DNA of 64,000 nucleotides from contig OZ024825.1 of assembly GCA_964016985.1 (NCBI GenBank), positions 4,024,056 to 4,088,055 on the forward strand, written 5' to 3'. The position numbers were made by a program, and so were the translations under genes. This DNA comes from Anodontia alba. Its lineage: Eukaryota > Mollusca > Bivalvia > Lucinida > Lucinidae. Below, piece by piece: positions 1-10,351 of this stretch. Position 1 is the first letter of the stretch; each line of letters begins with the position of its first letter. The notes under the pieces are model-generated. The model was not told where the DNA came from, ran no database searches, and saw only the letters and a program-made list of their open reading frames with translations.

Positions 1-1015
1 TAAGTGGAGCCAACTGCCAGAGGATTATTCTAACAGAACATGATTTTACCCAGGCTGTAATCTACAAGTTGATCGCGTCGCCTTGCAATCGAAACAAAAG
101 AAATGTTAGTGCGTTGTGTTTGCGACATTACAACATTTTACTGTCGAGATGTGTTGGGATATATTAGTTTGGTAGTGGTGTTTGTACGCTGTATGTATTG
201 TGTTCTGCATAGTAATATTTCACACGGCAGTTCTGGAACGCTGTGTTCTATTGCATTATAGGTTTGTGTAAGGGCATGCAATACCTGAATGTATTTAGAA
301 GTGCCGTATGTACATTTGTACTGAGAAGTTCTAAATTTTCCTTTTGTATATATAGCCAGTAATTGGCAGGTTTGTCGTATTTTCCCTTTTATGCACGTAC
401 TTTTTGTTTACCATTTTTCTACTTCCATTGTTTGCCTGAATTTGTAAATTGTTTTGGTAAAATTCTGAAAACTGCCGATAACGGGAGAAAGTGCTTAGTT
501 TTTGTCGAGACACTGAACTGTTAGCCAACATTCAACGACAACTATTTTAGCTCGCCTGTACGCATTGTGACATTAATATATGTATCCGTATCTTTTATAT
601 AAACACCTCATACCGTTTGTTTGGAACTTAAGAAAAGCGGATAAAATATGCTTCAGATCTCCCTGATTTTGCGATAAAAGGAAGTGCTTTCAGGATCAAT
701 CTGTTTGTTTGCGCAATTTCGTTGAAGAAAAAAAAAAAAAAAAAACTCTTTGATTTTGCAATGGAAGGATGAGTATAACATCCCAACATCTCCTTGATAG
801 AAAGGGATGAAGTCATTCTAAAACCTGGAACGAGCATCAATACCAATTTACCGTGCAAATGACACCGAGCAAATTACACACCCGGGGTGGGGTGAGGTGG
901 GGTGGTAACGGTTTATCGCAGCAAAGTGCGGTTGAAAAAAAAAGTATACATAGTAGATGTCGTATACAGTAAAATAATGAATACTGCATTGTTCTGTTTA
1001 TTTCAATCAACAGGT
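1..1015. other. no gene recognised
   Basis: AT-rich sequence with no ORF that resembles a protein. It holds a poly-A run near 727-744 and a short G/T-rich patch near 883-905. No repeat unit or splice-bounded exon was evident. Confidence 0.4.
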
Positions 1016-1179
1016 CATTACGAAAACACTCGATATAAAGAGACGCTGGAGCACACAGGCTTGATAGAAATGAACCCATTGCCTTACACTGGACATGAAA
1101 TCCCCTGTAAACCCCAGTTTTACTATATAAAAGTGGGGTTTAAGGGGGGTCAAAATTATATAGGAGTGTTTTCGTGATG
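1016..1179 (-). mobile_element. P1 element, core deleted
   Basis: Both ends of the P1 element are present: CATTACGAAAACACTC on the left, and on the right the arm with the CCCCAGTTTTACTATATAAA hairpin followed by GTGTTTTCGTGATG. The central palindrome is missing and replaced by about 60 bp of unrelated sequence. Confidence 0.7.
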
Positions 1180-1405
1180 TATCCAGTTTTTCATTCAAAT
1201 AAAATAACACTGAAATAGGCGGCCCTTTTTTTGGCTCCAAAATGAAAATGTTTGACCAGTCATAAAATATATTCCGTTTCTGATTTTGATTTCTCCTCTT
1301 TGGAGCATAGTTACCTTTGACTAAAGTTCGAGCCGACACGGTCTCCCATAACCCAGGAGTAAATTGTCTAAACTTAAAATTCATGCAGCCGCAACACGCT
1401 TCTTA
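1180..1405. other. unassigned spacer
   Basis: No gene or repeat recognised; ORFs here are short and overlap the neighbouring element. Confidence 0.3.
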
Positions 1406-2525
1406 ATTCAGAACTAGGGGACCATGATGGTCCTATATTGCTCACCTGAGCTAACAGATTTACATACTTAATATTGAAGTTTAACACAATATTCCCACGC
1501 AATGGATTGCTTTGAGATTGCTATATAAATTTTATGTTCAAGGGTGACATGATGATCCTATACAAATGAACCCTAGGGCTATAAATTTAATAATCTTGGT
1601 ACAAGTCTACTAGACATGATTGGCCACCTGGCATAAGAGATAAACATCTTTGAAATGAACGATGACGGACGCCGAAGCATTGGCATACTACTAGCTCACC
1701 TGACTCTTTGGTTGGCTCCGGCCCAAAATCGAACTTTGCCTACATTCCATATCTGTCCTGGTTACCTGCAAGTATGAAGCCGTTCGATAAACAAAATAGT
1801 CGTACCATCCAGACAACATTTTCCCCACTGTAAGTCTATGGGAGCTGTTGGTTACCATGGTAAATACAATTTTTGCCAGATTTTGCCCAAAACCTAATGG
1901 AGTCTTTCTTCTAGCCCTATAACGCTACAGGTTACATTTGAACAAAACAGGTCAACTGGCCTTGGAGATATGTTTGGTACAATCTCCCATTATCATGAAA
2001 TGCATTGGAAAAAATTCTGCACTCAAGAGCTCATAACTCCAAAGCTATATTAGAACTTCGTCTACATTTCATGCCTGTCCTTGTCTCCTACAAGTATAAT
2101 GAAGATTGGATAAAAACTGAAGGCGTAATTAGCCGGACACATTTCTCCATTATAAGTATATGGGCATTTTTTACGCTCAAGGGCACGTATCTCCAAAGTT
2201 AACCATTGGATCCGGCCCAAGATCGAACTTCACATAGATTTTATACCTTCTTGTTTACCTGCAAGTTTGAAAGTAAACTCACAATCATCCGGACAACATT
2301 TCCCTCACTAGAAGTCAATGGGAGCTTTTGGTTGCCATGGTTACCACAGTTTTGGCCAGACATGCCTCAAAACCTAATGCAACCGTTCTCCCTGCCCAAT
2401 GATGCTAACGTGAAATTAGATCAAGATTGGCTAACTTGCATTAGATATATACTTCTTTGAAATTGTGGACGACGAAGCATTGGCATACTACTAGCTCACC
2501 TGAGTCTTCGGCTCAGGTGAGCTAA
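1406..2525. repeat. degenerate ~240 bp tandem array
   Basis: Related blocks start near 1727, 1975 and 2213. Each holds a variant of CGGCCCAAAATCGAAC or AACTTCGTCTAC, then CTGCAAGTATGAA, then CCGGACAACATTT and AGTCTATGGGAGC. The array is bracketed by CTCACCTGAG motifs, and its right end is a hairpin (AGCTCACCTGAG-tcttcgg-CTCAGGTGAGCT). The same bracket occurs at the left end of the 32.7 kb array. The short ORFs inside follow the repeat rather than a gene. Confidence 0.65.
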
Positions 2526-2528
2526 TAA

Positions 2529-2792
2529 GGGAATACCAGAATTTAAAGTAACAGCAGATCAATAATGCCGATATTAATACCAGAATTTAAAGTAACAGCA
2601 GATCAATAATGCTGATATTAATACCAGAATTTAAAGTAACAGCAGATCAATAATGCCGATATTAATACCAGAATTTAAAGTAACAGCAGATCAATAATGC
2701 CGATATTAATACCAGAATTTAAAGTAACAGCAGATCAATAATGCCGATATCGGCATTATTGATCTGCTGTTACTTTAAATTCTGGTATTCCC
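2529..2792. repeat. 44 bp minisatellite capped by inverted unit
   Basis: Five direct copies of a 44 bp unit (starts at 2533, 2577, 2621, 2665, 2709; ATACCAGAATTTAAAGTAAC...) are followed by one copy in inverted orientation. The block therefore begins GGGAATACC and ends GGTATTCCC. Direct units are nearly identical; the second differs at one base (GCTGATA for GCCGATA). Confidence 0.92.
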
Positions 2793-3178
2793 TTCTTCAA
2801 ATGGAATTCAAATGAATTAGATTCATATTAGGAATAAAAAGAAAAATAACTGAGGGTAGGTTTTATGTCAGGTGGCTTTCTTACTTTCAGGATAACCTGC
2901 CAAAGAGAAAAGGACCCATAGTAGGCGACGATCCGGACTATAGGACAGTTCACAACCACTGCAGCATAAATAACTTCATAATAACAAAAAAATGGCAAAC
3001 CAAGAGGAACCGTTACAGTCGTTTTGGGATGGTTAGCAGTAGAAGAAATCTTAGACCTGGATTAAATGTCGAACAACCAACCCTAACCCTGTAGCTAATC
3101 CCAAACAAAAAGTATCCCATCTTAGTAGATGATACGTACAAGTCATCACTGCAAACCATCAGAACAGATAACATCATA
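2793..3178. other. unassigned spacer
   Basis: No convincing ORF, tandem repeat or known element. Confidence 0.3.
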
Positions 3179-3945
3179 TACAGTCGAACTTCAGTGGCTC
3201 GAACATCTCTTGGACCATGAAAATTTGTTCTAGACATGGGTTGTTCGAACCACTGAGGGTTAATCACAGCGCCAGGTCAGGAGGCGAATGAGGATAATTT
3301 AGGAATGTCTTTTCGATCTTACATAAACTAATAGTATGTTGAGTGTACTCAGAACTGTCACGATGAGGCGATTTTAAATGCTCCATATTCCTCAAAAATA
3401 GACATTTTATTACCCAAAAAAGGTTTAATAAACTGATACATGGTATTAATATAATCATAAAATGTGGCACCTGACAGTCTGTAAATTTTCAGTTAGTCTC
3501 TCGTTCTTGAACTGGATCAAAAATGAAATTATTTTTTTGTTGTATTTCTGAATAAATGTTGCCAGTATCAATTCAGAGATGCGATAGAAATTATTTCATT
3601 TTTGATCCAGTTAAAAAAAAAAAAAAAAAAAAACAGAAAAAAAACGAGAGACTAACTAAAATTTTACAGGCTGTCAGATGCAATATTTTATAATCGTATT
3701 AATACCATAATATCAATTTATGAGACCTTTCTTGGATAAAAAAGAGTGTCTGTTTTTGAGGAATCTGGAGCTTTTAACGTTTACACAACACGCATTTTTC
3801 ATGATAAACTGAGAAAAATTCCTTTAAATATCTCTAAATATTTGTTTTCTTGAGCAATCGGAAGAATTTTCTATGGACCCAAAACAAGTTTGAATCAGAC
3901 ATGGTAAACAGCTATCGGTGTTCGAATCATTGAAGTTTTATTGTA
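3179..3945. mobile_element. long MITE with ~27 bp imperfect TIRs
   Basis: The left end is TACAGTCGAACTTCAGTGGC and the right end reads TGTTCGAATCATTGAAGTTT then ATTGTA. Reverse-complemented, the right end matches the left at about 20 of 27 positions and both ends abut TA. The interior has its own inverted repeat (3464-3676), whose arms contain AGTTAGTCTCTCG and CGAGAGACTAACT around a GATCCAGTT centre. Fragments of the same family lie at 29.0, 37.8, 43.4 and 53.8 kb. No coding capacity was seen. Confidence 0.75.
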
Positions 3946-3974
3946 ATGCGATGAAATACAAATGAAAACTTGAT

Positions 3975-4170
3975 TAATCTTTGTCATGCTGAATATATTA
4001 GGATGCCACGCCCACTTCTAATTTTCAGCCAATCCGATTACTTGATCCAGGTTTTTGATACAAATTCACATACAGAATGCCAAACAGTACAGATCCAGAT
4101 CAAGATGCCAACTGATCTGGATCTACACTGTTTGCAAAGGCATGGTATATCCAGGCTCAGCAGGACAAGG
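3975..4170 (+). mobile_element. hairpin MITE, backbone ATTTTCAGCCAATC
   Basis: This is a unit of about 200 bp with the ATTTTCAGCCAATCCGATTA backbone. Its hairpin module is 4081-4135 (CAAACAGTACAGATCCAGATC ... CTGGATCTACACTGTTTG). The same backbone recurs inverted at 4400-4620 and direct at 40100-40310. Confidence 0.75.
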
Positions 4171-4286
4171 TTTAAGTCTCGAAAGGTCGGAGCAAAAGGA
4201 AACCCATTATCTATCAGCACTAAGGTCTGGTTTGGATAGACCATACTAGTGTATCGCGGAGACCCTTGCACCTCCTAAATGCTGTA

Positions 4287-4322
4287 TTTTTTTTTTTTTT
4301 TTTTTTTTTTTTCTTTTTTTTT
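4287..4322. repeat. poly-T tract
   Basis: Near-uninterrupted T run lying between the two inverted copies of the hairpin MITE. Confidence 0.9.
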
Positions 4323-4399
4323 ATTTTGTTTCTGTACATACTCGCTCAAACACGTGAATGTCTATGTTTGCTTTCTTTGATTTTTTGTAGTTATTTGTT

Positions 4400-4620
4400 T
4401 CTAAATCCTAGTTCTGCCGGATATACCCTGCCTCTGCAAACAGTGAAGATCCGCATCGGGTGGCTTCTGAAGAAGCCAACTGAACTGGATCTGCACTGTT
4501 CGCCATTAAGTCTGTGAGTTTATATCAACAATCTCGATCAAGTAATCTGATTGGCTGAAAATTAGAAATGGGCGTCTCATCTTAATTTGTTCGGCATGAC
4601 AAGGGTTAGATATCAAAATA
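4400..4620 (-). mobile_element. hairpin MITE, inverted partner of 3975-4170
   Basis: Same backbone in opposite orientation (CTGCCGGATATACCCTGCC ... GATTGGCTGAAAATTAG ... GGCATGACAAGGGTTA). The hairpin is 4436-4503. The two copies make a large inverted repeat around the poly-T tract. Confidence 0.75.
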
Positions 4621-5070
4621 TACTAGATTTTGTCATAAATAGTAATGTATATTTTATATAGATATACCCTATCGTAAATGAAAACACCATTTCTCTGTTG
4701 CAGGTACTCATCAGAAGCACCTCGCAGAGGCTCTAATAGAATTTACGCCAAGGCATGTTAACCATATAATAAAAGAAATGAGAAGTACTTTAGAGAGGTG
4801 TTTTAAATATTAAATGATTTACTGTAATCAGCTCTAAAACACTAATTACTGGGCTAATGATAACCTCGGGGAAAGGCAATCAGTAGCGGCATCGAACCAC
4901 TGGTTGTGAGGTTAGACCACAACCACACCAAATGAACCCTTTCACCCGGACTTTCTTAAGTGGACTCTTCCGTCTTTGAATTTGGATGAGTCCATTATTT
5001 CAAAAAAGGGTGTCGCGTAGAAAAAAGTCTAAAACAAAAATGCCAAACAGTATAATGGCAAAATAGGAAA

Positions 5071-5138
5071 GGCAAACAGTGCAGGTCCTCATGAGATGAC
5101 TCGTTTTGAGCCGTCTCATCTGGATCTACATTGTTTGC
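5071..5138. repeat. hairpin module, diverged
   Basis: GGCAAACAGTGCAGGTCCTC pairs imperfectly with TCTGGATCTACATTGTTTGC. It is an isolated copy of the window-wide hairpin core. Confidence 0.6.
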
Positions 5139-5286
5139 AAACATTTTTTTCTGGACTGTAGACTGTTGAAAGGGTTAAGTGTAGTAGACGCACGGACGTT
5201 TCTGTATTGAACCTCCTCACCATCACTAAAGAACAACGTTTTAAAGAAAGAAAAACAAATGAAGAGAAAATGTTTGCAAGCACTAA

Positions 5287-5563
5287 CATTATGAAAACAC
5301 ACGCTTATTCAAATATATTGAAAATTGTATCACCCAAAACTGAAAGTTTTCAGATAAAAATTCTGATATGTTTCATATTTCTGCTCAAAACATAGATTGT
5401 GGGTACTCGTTAGAACCGCATCACCGAGGCGGTTCTAACGAGTACCACAATCTATGTTTTTGAGCAGAAATAAGAAAAATAATGTATACCCCTCTAAACC
5501 CCAGTTTCACTATATAAAAGTGGGGTTAAAGGGTCAAAATTATATAGGTATGTGTTCGTGATG
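5287..5563 (-). mobile_element. P1 element, full length
   Basis: Bounded by CATTATGAAAACACACGC and TATGTGTTCGTGATG. The central palindrome at about 5390-5460 reads ATAGATTGTGGGTACTCGTT, then GAACCG on each side of the centre, and its mirror. The arm with CCCCAGTTTCACTATATAAA lies on the right. Confidence 0.85.
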
Positions 5564-5617
5564 ACATTCGCATCGAACCAAAATCAAATATTACTCCCGA
5601 AACACTCCTGTCATTAG

Positions 5618-5690
5618 CGGGTGGCGCCTTCCCGAGTTAGCGTCATCGCAACCACTATGACCCGCGAAGCAAGACTGTCGCAGTTATCGG
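5618..5690 (+). CDS. candidate internal exon (unknown protein)
   Basis: A splice-acceptor-like CTCCTGTCATTAG precedes 73 bp that are open in only one frame (starting CGG GTG GCG). A good donor, CGG|GTAAGA, follows. The exon would end one base into a codon. The candidate exon at 7393 starts two bases before a codon boundary, so the two are phase compatible. If the donor is not used, the frame stays open to a stop at about 5803 with a lysine-rich tail. No family recognised; chance splice-like signals remain quite possible. Confidence 0.25.
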
Positions 5691-6069
5691 GTAAGATGTG
5701 TTCACTGCAACGAGCAGTCGCGATATATAATGAAAACAAATCAAGAGATGGAAAGCCAAAACCCGCCAAAACTAACAGCTACAGTGAGAAAATCAAATTA
5801 TAAACATATCAAATTTAGTGTATTTTTTTTCTATATTTCACTTCCTTGGCAGCACTAACCGGATGTTTACCAGAAACATGGTCAAGATCAGGTGTCGGTG
5901 TGCGGTCGGCATCTCTCATCGAGCACAGGATAGTGGCTATCCTATCTCGCGGAACACAGAAGTCGCGGACAACATAGGAGGCAACTTCCTGTGTGAGCCA
6001 CTGAGTCACTTTTAGCAAATATAATAACAGTTCGTCTGTCTGACCAATCTTAATCACATGCGAGAAATG

Positions 6070-6771
6070 CTACTGTTTGTGTGTTCTAAGATAGCTGATT
6101 AGACCAATTCTAGCTCTAAACTGTCTGTTGCAGATGGAACAACTGAGGTCAGAGCAAGACAGCTCTCTTGGTGATGCCTTAGTTCTGGCTTTGGGCTGTG
6201 CACGTTTCGGCTCGGCTTTGCTGATTCTTTTTGCCTCATATTCACTAGCACCTCTTCTGATGAGGCCTCGCCACTTTGCTCGGTCCTTTGCAATTTGTTC
6301 CCATGACTCTGTTTGTATGTTGAAATCCTTGAGGGAGGCTTTGCGGGTGTCTTTGTATCGTTTCTTCTGACCACCATGGGAGCGTTTGCCCATTTCTAGT
6401 TCTCCATAGAGGATTTTCTTTGGCAAACGTTCCTCAGGCATCCTGGTAACATGGCCTGTCCATCTTATCTGTGCCAGTTTCAGAAGAGTATGTATACTCT
6501 ACATCCCTGCCCTTTTCAGGACTTCTGTGTCTGGAATTTTGTCTTGCCTCTTAATCTTTAAATGTATTCTAAGGCAGCTTGTATGGAAGTGGTTCAGTCT
6601 TTTAACATGCCATTGGTAAACTGTCCACGTTTCGCATGCAAACAATAGTGTTGGCAGCACCACAGCTTTGTAGTCTTTCAGCTTTGTGTCAGTCCTGATT
6701 CCACTTCGATCCCAAACACAACCACGTAGTCGGCCAAATGCTGCACTGGCTTTGGCAATCCTGGCATTGAT
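6070..6771 (-). pseudogene. LINE-type reverse transcriptase C-terminus, decayed
   Basis: Reading the minus strand from about 6771 gives a stretch resembling the end of non-LTR retrotransposon ORF2 proteins: AAFGRLRGCVWDRSGI, then KAVVLPTLLFACETWTVYQW, then RWTGHVTRMPEERLPKKILY, GGQKKRYKDT and a C-terminal C2H2 finger (CSICNRQF, 12 residues, H, 3 residues, H). The catalytic RT part is absent because the copy is 5'-truncated, close to the MITE that starts at 6823. An in-frame TAG follows KRAGM at about 6505. Below the stop, 6441-6070 is open for 123 codons. This is a dead insertion; the assignment rests on motif memory, not a search. Confidence 0.8.
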
Positions 6772-6822
6772 TCATTATGATTTAGCAAATATAGTGCGCT
6801 GGGCTCATGCGTATTTCTATAT

Positions 6823-7057
6823 TTACCCTTAAACTGCCAATCACAACAATTGTCGTCTGCTTTGTCACATGCTTGTGATTTAAAAAAAAAACATTTTTGC
6901 AAACAATGTGGACCCAGATCAGACTGCTCCTCTCTGATCAGGGTCCACTCTATTTTCCTGTATGCAAAAATAGGTTTGAAAAGTTTGCAAGAATATTCAG
7001 CAGACGACATAAACAGACGACATTTTCAGATGCAGGTATTTGGCATTTAAGGGTTAA
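6823..7057. mobile_element. hairpin MITE with TTAACCC-type ends, copy a
   Basis: Begins TTACCCTTAAACTGCCAATC and ends TTTGGCATTTAAGGGTTAA. These TTAA-plus-CCC ends resemble those of piggyBac-like elements. The interior has TTGTCGTCTGCTTTGTC near the left end and the related AGCAGACGACATAAACAGAC near the right end, and a hairpin module at 6896-6952. The same backbone occurs at 26070 and 46431. Confidence 0.8.
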
Positions 7058-7392
7058 GCTAGACTTGTTGAAAATACGCTAACATAAGCATACGCGTACA
7101 CGTTTACATGCCTAATAATTTTCTGTGTCATACAATAAAATGTGACTTACACTATTGAGCTTTTTAAAATTACATGTATAAATAAGATGACATGATATAG
7201 AAAAGTACAGTACCTATCATATTCCTCTAGAACTTAATCTGACATAAACGACCATTTGCAATTGCTATCAACTGCATGTATAATTATGACATAGGGATAT
7301 ATCATATAAGATTTCTTTGTTACCGGACACTCATCATGGTTTTGAATGTTTTCCTTCTTTGATTTTTAATTTACCTTTTCATTATACTCTAG
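7058..7392. other. possible intronic sequence
   Basis: AT-rich and without repeats; its last 30 bases are pyrimidine-rich and lead into the acceptor at 7392. Confidence 0.25.
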
Positions 7393-7492
7393 CCGAACAG
7401 TTGCTAAAGTCATGCACGGACCACAGTACCACTTTTGATGGCCCAGAAATAAAAGTTGTTAGGCAAGAAAAAGACGTTCCCGAAAGCTACAA
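7393..7492 (+). CDS. candidate internal exon (unknown protein)
   Basis: A pyrimidine-rich tract ending CATTATACTCTAG precedes 100 bp that are open in a single frame (two leftover bases, then EQLLKSCTDHSTTF... ending VPESYK). A near-consensus donor, ACAA|GTAAGTT, follows. Codon use is mixed and not repeat-like, and no copy was noticed elsewhere in the window. The protein family is not recognised. The phase matches the exon candidate at 5618. Best host-exon candidate in the left half of the window. Confidence 0.4.
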
Positions 7493-7541
7493 GTAAGTTG
7501 CACATGTCATACACATCACGTTAACACATCTATGCAAACTG

Positions 7542-7650
7542 CCCAGTGAGCATTCTACATAAATCTATAGCGGGCCGTTATCGGCCCGTCAGGGTAGCTG
7601 ACGGGCCGATAATAGCCTGCAATAGATTTATAAAAAAAATGCTAGCTGGG
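7542..7650. mobile_element. foldback element CCCAG/GGGCCG, copy 1
   Basis: A near-perfect palindrome of about 109 bp. Ends are CCCAGTGAGCATT and AATGCTAGCTGGG. The inner arms are GCGGGCCGTTATCGGCCCGT and its mirror, meeting at a short loop. Other copies are at 10144 and 57300. Confidence 0.9.
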
Positions 7651-7687
7651 TGTGTCCTTCTCAATCATAGCTCTAGATAAACCATTT

Positions 7688-7914
7688 ATTAACCTATTAA
7701 AGACTAAATAAACACTCCAAAACTGTATATTGGAAGAGTCCATTTTCAATTTTAGGTATGTCAGACTATATAATGTAGATATTCCTAAAGAAAAATGGTT
7801 GAACTATTTGCAAACAGTGGAGACCCTGATCGGACGCCGCGTTCTGCGGTGTCTGATCCGGGTCTGCTCTGATTGCCAGTTACCCATATAGGGGTCTCCA
7901 GTCTTCAGGGTTAA
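7688..7914. mobile_element. hairpin MITE, TTAACC ... GGGTTAA
   Basis: TTAACCTATTAAAG on the left and CAGGGTTAA on the right. The hairpin module is 7809-7880 (GCAAACAGTGGAGACCCTGA, loop CGCGTTCTGCGG, mirrored arm). Confidence 0.7.
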
Positions 7915-7954
7915 CCAAAACAATAAATATTTTTTCTCATTTCTCGACAAAAAA

Positions 7955-8160
7955 TGTTGTTAGTACTCGTTGGAAGCGCCCGTCCCTGCACACCAAGTCC
8001 GTTCTGAAAAGGATTTACTCTTAAAGGAAAAAAAATGCTCCCTTTCCTGCACACCAAGCCCCTTCTGAAAAGTATTTTAAAAGGAAAGAATTTGCTCTCC
8101 TCCCTTTCAGAGTAGACCCTTTTTCAGAAGGGATACAGAATTATACAGGATTACCTCACC
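7955..8160. repeat. half P2 hairpin plus CCCCTTCTGAAAAG repeat
   Basis: Left half of a P2-type stem (TACTCGTTGGAAGCGCCCG) stops at what would be the hairpin centre. It is followed by two copies of a CCTGCACACCAAG..TTCTGAAAAG..TTTAAAGGAAA unit that folds with CTTTCAGAGTAGACCCTTTTTCAGAAGGG. Related fragments occur near 13381-13490, 17560 and 59700. Confidence 0.5.
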
Positions 8161-8636
8161 TGAAAGTGTATCAGTTCTCCTTAATTCTATAAATGACAAT
8201 AACGTGCTAGACATCATCACTAGCTGCATCAATGACACAGTTTTCATTGATGTTGAGGAATCTGCAGTGAAATTAATACAATAACCGTGCTTATTGCCTA
8301 GAATAGCATGCTCTGACGTCGGCAGATTAATCTAACGACAGGGTAAATATATTAGCTAGTTTCGCTTTTAAAACCTGCCTGAGATTTAGATCTGACATAA
8401 TAGTCAGGTATTGACATATCGACAAACGCAGATAAATAATGTTAGTTTGTATAGCAAAGAGCACATTCGCTCACTGAAAATAAGGATAATCATAGAGGAA
8501 TTATTGCGAGCGGTATAGCAGGTAATGATAAATTTGTAGCATTGATCGAAGCTGTGTACGTAGTAATATACTTGAACCGCCACCTGAGAAAATGTACTGT
8601 ATAATATGGTAGTCCGGTGGGGAAAGAACAGCCCTC
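8161..8636. other. unassigned spacer
   Basis: No gene or repeat recognised. Confidence 0.3.
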
Positions 8637-8916
8637 CATCACGAAAACATGCCTATATAATTTGACCCCCTTAAACCCCACTTTTATATAGTAAAACTGG
8701 GGTTTACAGGGGTATACGCTATGTTTCTTATTTCTGCTGAAAAATATAGTTTGTGGGAACTCGTTAGAACCGCCTCTGCGAGGCGGTTCTAACGAGTACC
8801 CACAATCTATGTTTTGAGCAGAAATTTGAAAAATAACAGAATTTCTTATCTGAAAATTTTCATTTTTTTCGGTAGTAAACTTTTCAGTGTATTTGAATAG
8901 GCGTGTCTTCGTAATG
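8637..8916 (+). mobile_element. P1 element, full length
   Basis: The clearest reference copy for arm order in plus orientation. CATCACGAAAACATGCCTAT is followed by arm A with CCCCACTTTTATATAGTAAA and its mirror, then the central stem (8750-8815, ACTCGTTAGAACCGCCTC | CGAGGCGGTTCTAACGAGT around the centre). Arm B (TTTGAATAGGCGTGTCTTCG) and TAATG complete it. There is no ORF; it must be mobilised in trans if it is mobile. Confidence 0.9.
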
Positions 8917-8946
8917 TCTGAGGAACACAGCCTACGCGTACGCACA

Positions 8947-9211
8947 GTCGGACGAATTGATTTTTTTTTTTTTTTGATTTGGGTTTTACGGCCCTTTCAA
9001 GAATATTTCACTTATATCGAGCCGATCGTTCATCGAAGGTGGGCGAAAACCGGAGAACCCGGAGAAAAACCACCTGACCATCCGTAAGCAGAACTTGGCT
9101 TTCCCACATATGACCCGAGCCAGGCTCGAACCACAGCGGTGAGAAACCTAATGGATCAAGAGTCAACTCTCTTATCCACTAGGCTACGGGGGCCCGTGTC
9201 GGACGAATTGA
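8947..9211 (-). mobile_element. tRNA-derived SINE with 14 bp target duplication
   Basis: The minus-strand tRNA-like head lies near 9197-9115. Its A box is TAGCCTAGTGGATAAGAG and its B box GGTTCGAGCCT. A conserved-looking middle follows (GGGTTCTCCGGTTTTCGCCC), and the poly-A tail is seen as the T run at 8961-8975. Direct repeats GTCGGACGAATTGA flank it at 8947-8960 and 9198-9211. This is textbook target-primed insertion; the family name was not determined. Confidence 0.9.
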
Positions 9212-9472
9212 CTCTTCCGCAGAAATGGCTGACAACCAATGAAAGCAAAGTCACCTGCAAAATTCTAATGGTATACGTCAGACAAATGATTTTCACAGTA
9301 TATTTTCAAGGTATTTTGTAATGTTTGTCTGAGGTACATTAACCGTTATCAGTATGGTCGTGGTTAAGTACGTTCTGTGGAGGACTCGATGTTCGCTTCG
9401 TCTAAAGAAGACTGAGACCCTTGGTTATCATAGACGGTATATTTTCTCGCTTGCCACACTATTTATGTCATT

Positions 9473-9701
9473 TTAACCCATTTACGCCGAGTGGACTCCT
9501 CTACCATAACACTTTTGACCGGTCCATTTCCAGTGAAGGGATGTCTGATGAGTTATACTATTACCACCTGGTATTGAAAATTCCTGTACTTAATGCAAGC
9601 AGTATAGACCCTGATCAGCCGGTGCGTTCTGCGGCGGCTGATCTGGGTTTACACTGTTTCCAAAGGTCCCATTTATGGGACACTAGGAATAAATGGCTCA
9701 A
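9473..9701. mobile_element. hairpin MITE, TTAACCCATTTACGCC backbone, copy a
   Basis: The left end is TTAACCCATTTACGCCGAGT and the right end is CTAGGAATAAATGGCTCAA. The hairpin is 9595-9661 (GCAAGCAGTATAGACCCTGA ... CTGGGTTTACACTGTTTCC). The same backbone lies at 45370 (inverted) and 53086. Confidence 0.75.
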
Positions 9702-9915
9702 TGATTGGACAACATCTCAATCGCCTGGTTCATTTTGAAAGACACCTGCTGAGTATAAATTCATATTCTGACGTAAAGAAGTATGTTCGTACATTCTATT
9801 TAACCTCAACAATAGTCTGACGTATAGAAGTATGTTCGTGTTTAATATCGACAATAGTAACACGTTTCGATGAAATTCAATACCATACTTACCCTGTATT
9901 CGACAGACAGACCTG

Positions 9916-9983
9916 AGCAAACAATGAAGACCCAGATCAGACGCCGCGGATCGCGGCGTCTGATCAGGGTCTTCACTGTTTTC
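9916..9983. repeat. hairpin module
   Basis: Nearly perfect stem with GACCCAGATCAGACGCCGCG and its mirror TCGCGGCGTCTGATCAGGGT. A diverged equivalent sits at the same place in the third ~1 kb unit (11926-11993), so the module predates the unit duplication. Confidence 0.8.
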
Positions 9984-10143
9984 AACAGTATTTAGATATC
10001 AACAGGTAGTAGAATTAGTAGAATATACTTGTTAAAATTTTAGGATATGTATGTTAATGAGATTAGGTGTCCCGATTCTTAGGGTTAATACAGTATTTGT
10101 CAATTTATAACAGACTTAGTTATGGGTTCACACGTTTTTAGTA

Positions 10144-10252
10144 CCCAGCTAGCATTCTTTATAAGTCTATAGCGGGCCGTTATCGGCCCGTCGGCTACCC
10201 TGACGGGCCGATAACGGCCCGCTGTAGAGTTATAAAAAAATGCCTTCTGGGT
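10144..10252. mobile_element. foldback element CCCAG/GGGCCG, copy 2
   Basis: CCCAGCTAGCATTCTTTATA on the left and AAAAATGCCTTCTGGGT on the right. The inner GCGGGCCGTTATCGGCCCGT arms are perfect. Confidence 0.9.
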
Positions 10253-10351
10253 AGCAGGTGTTTCTAATGTTGAACAGCGCCCAAAGAAATGGAGTCGGAT
10301 TTTATGTAACAGCCCACTCAATTTTACCAGGGTCTTCGATGTTCACTTGTA

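Noticed and set aside
4704..4797. Apparent exon after TTTCTCTGTTGCAG, open in one frame with a GAGAG|GTGTTT donor.
   Set aside because: The first 22 bases closely match the P2 hairpin half (GGTACTCATTAGAAGCGCC) and the next 20 look like its decayed mirror. It is more likely a repeat remnant; its phase also does not fit the next candidates.
5815..6057. 80-codon minus-strand ORF downstream of the LINE relic.
   Set aside because: Protein-like in places, but no recognisable domain and no supporting splice or promoter signals; it could be LINE 3' sequence.
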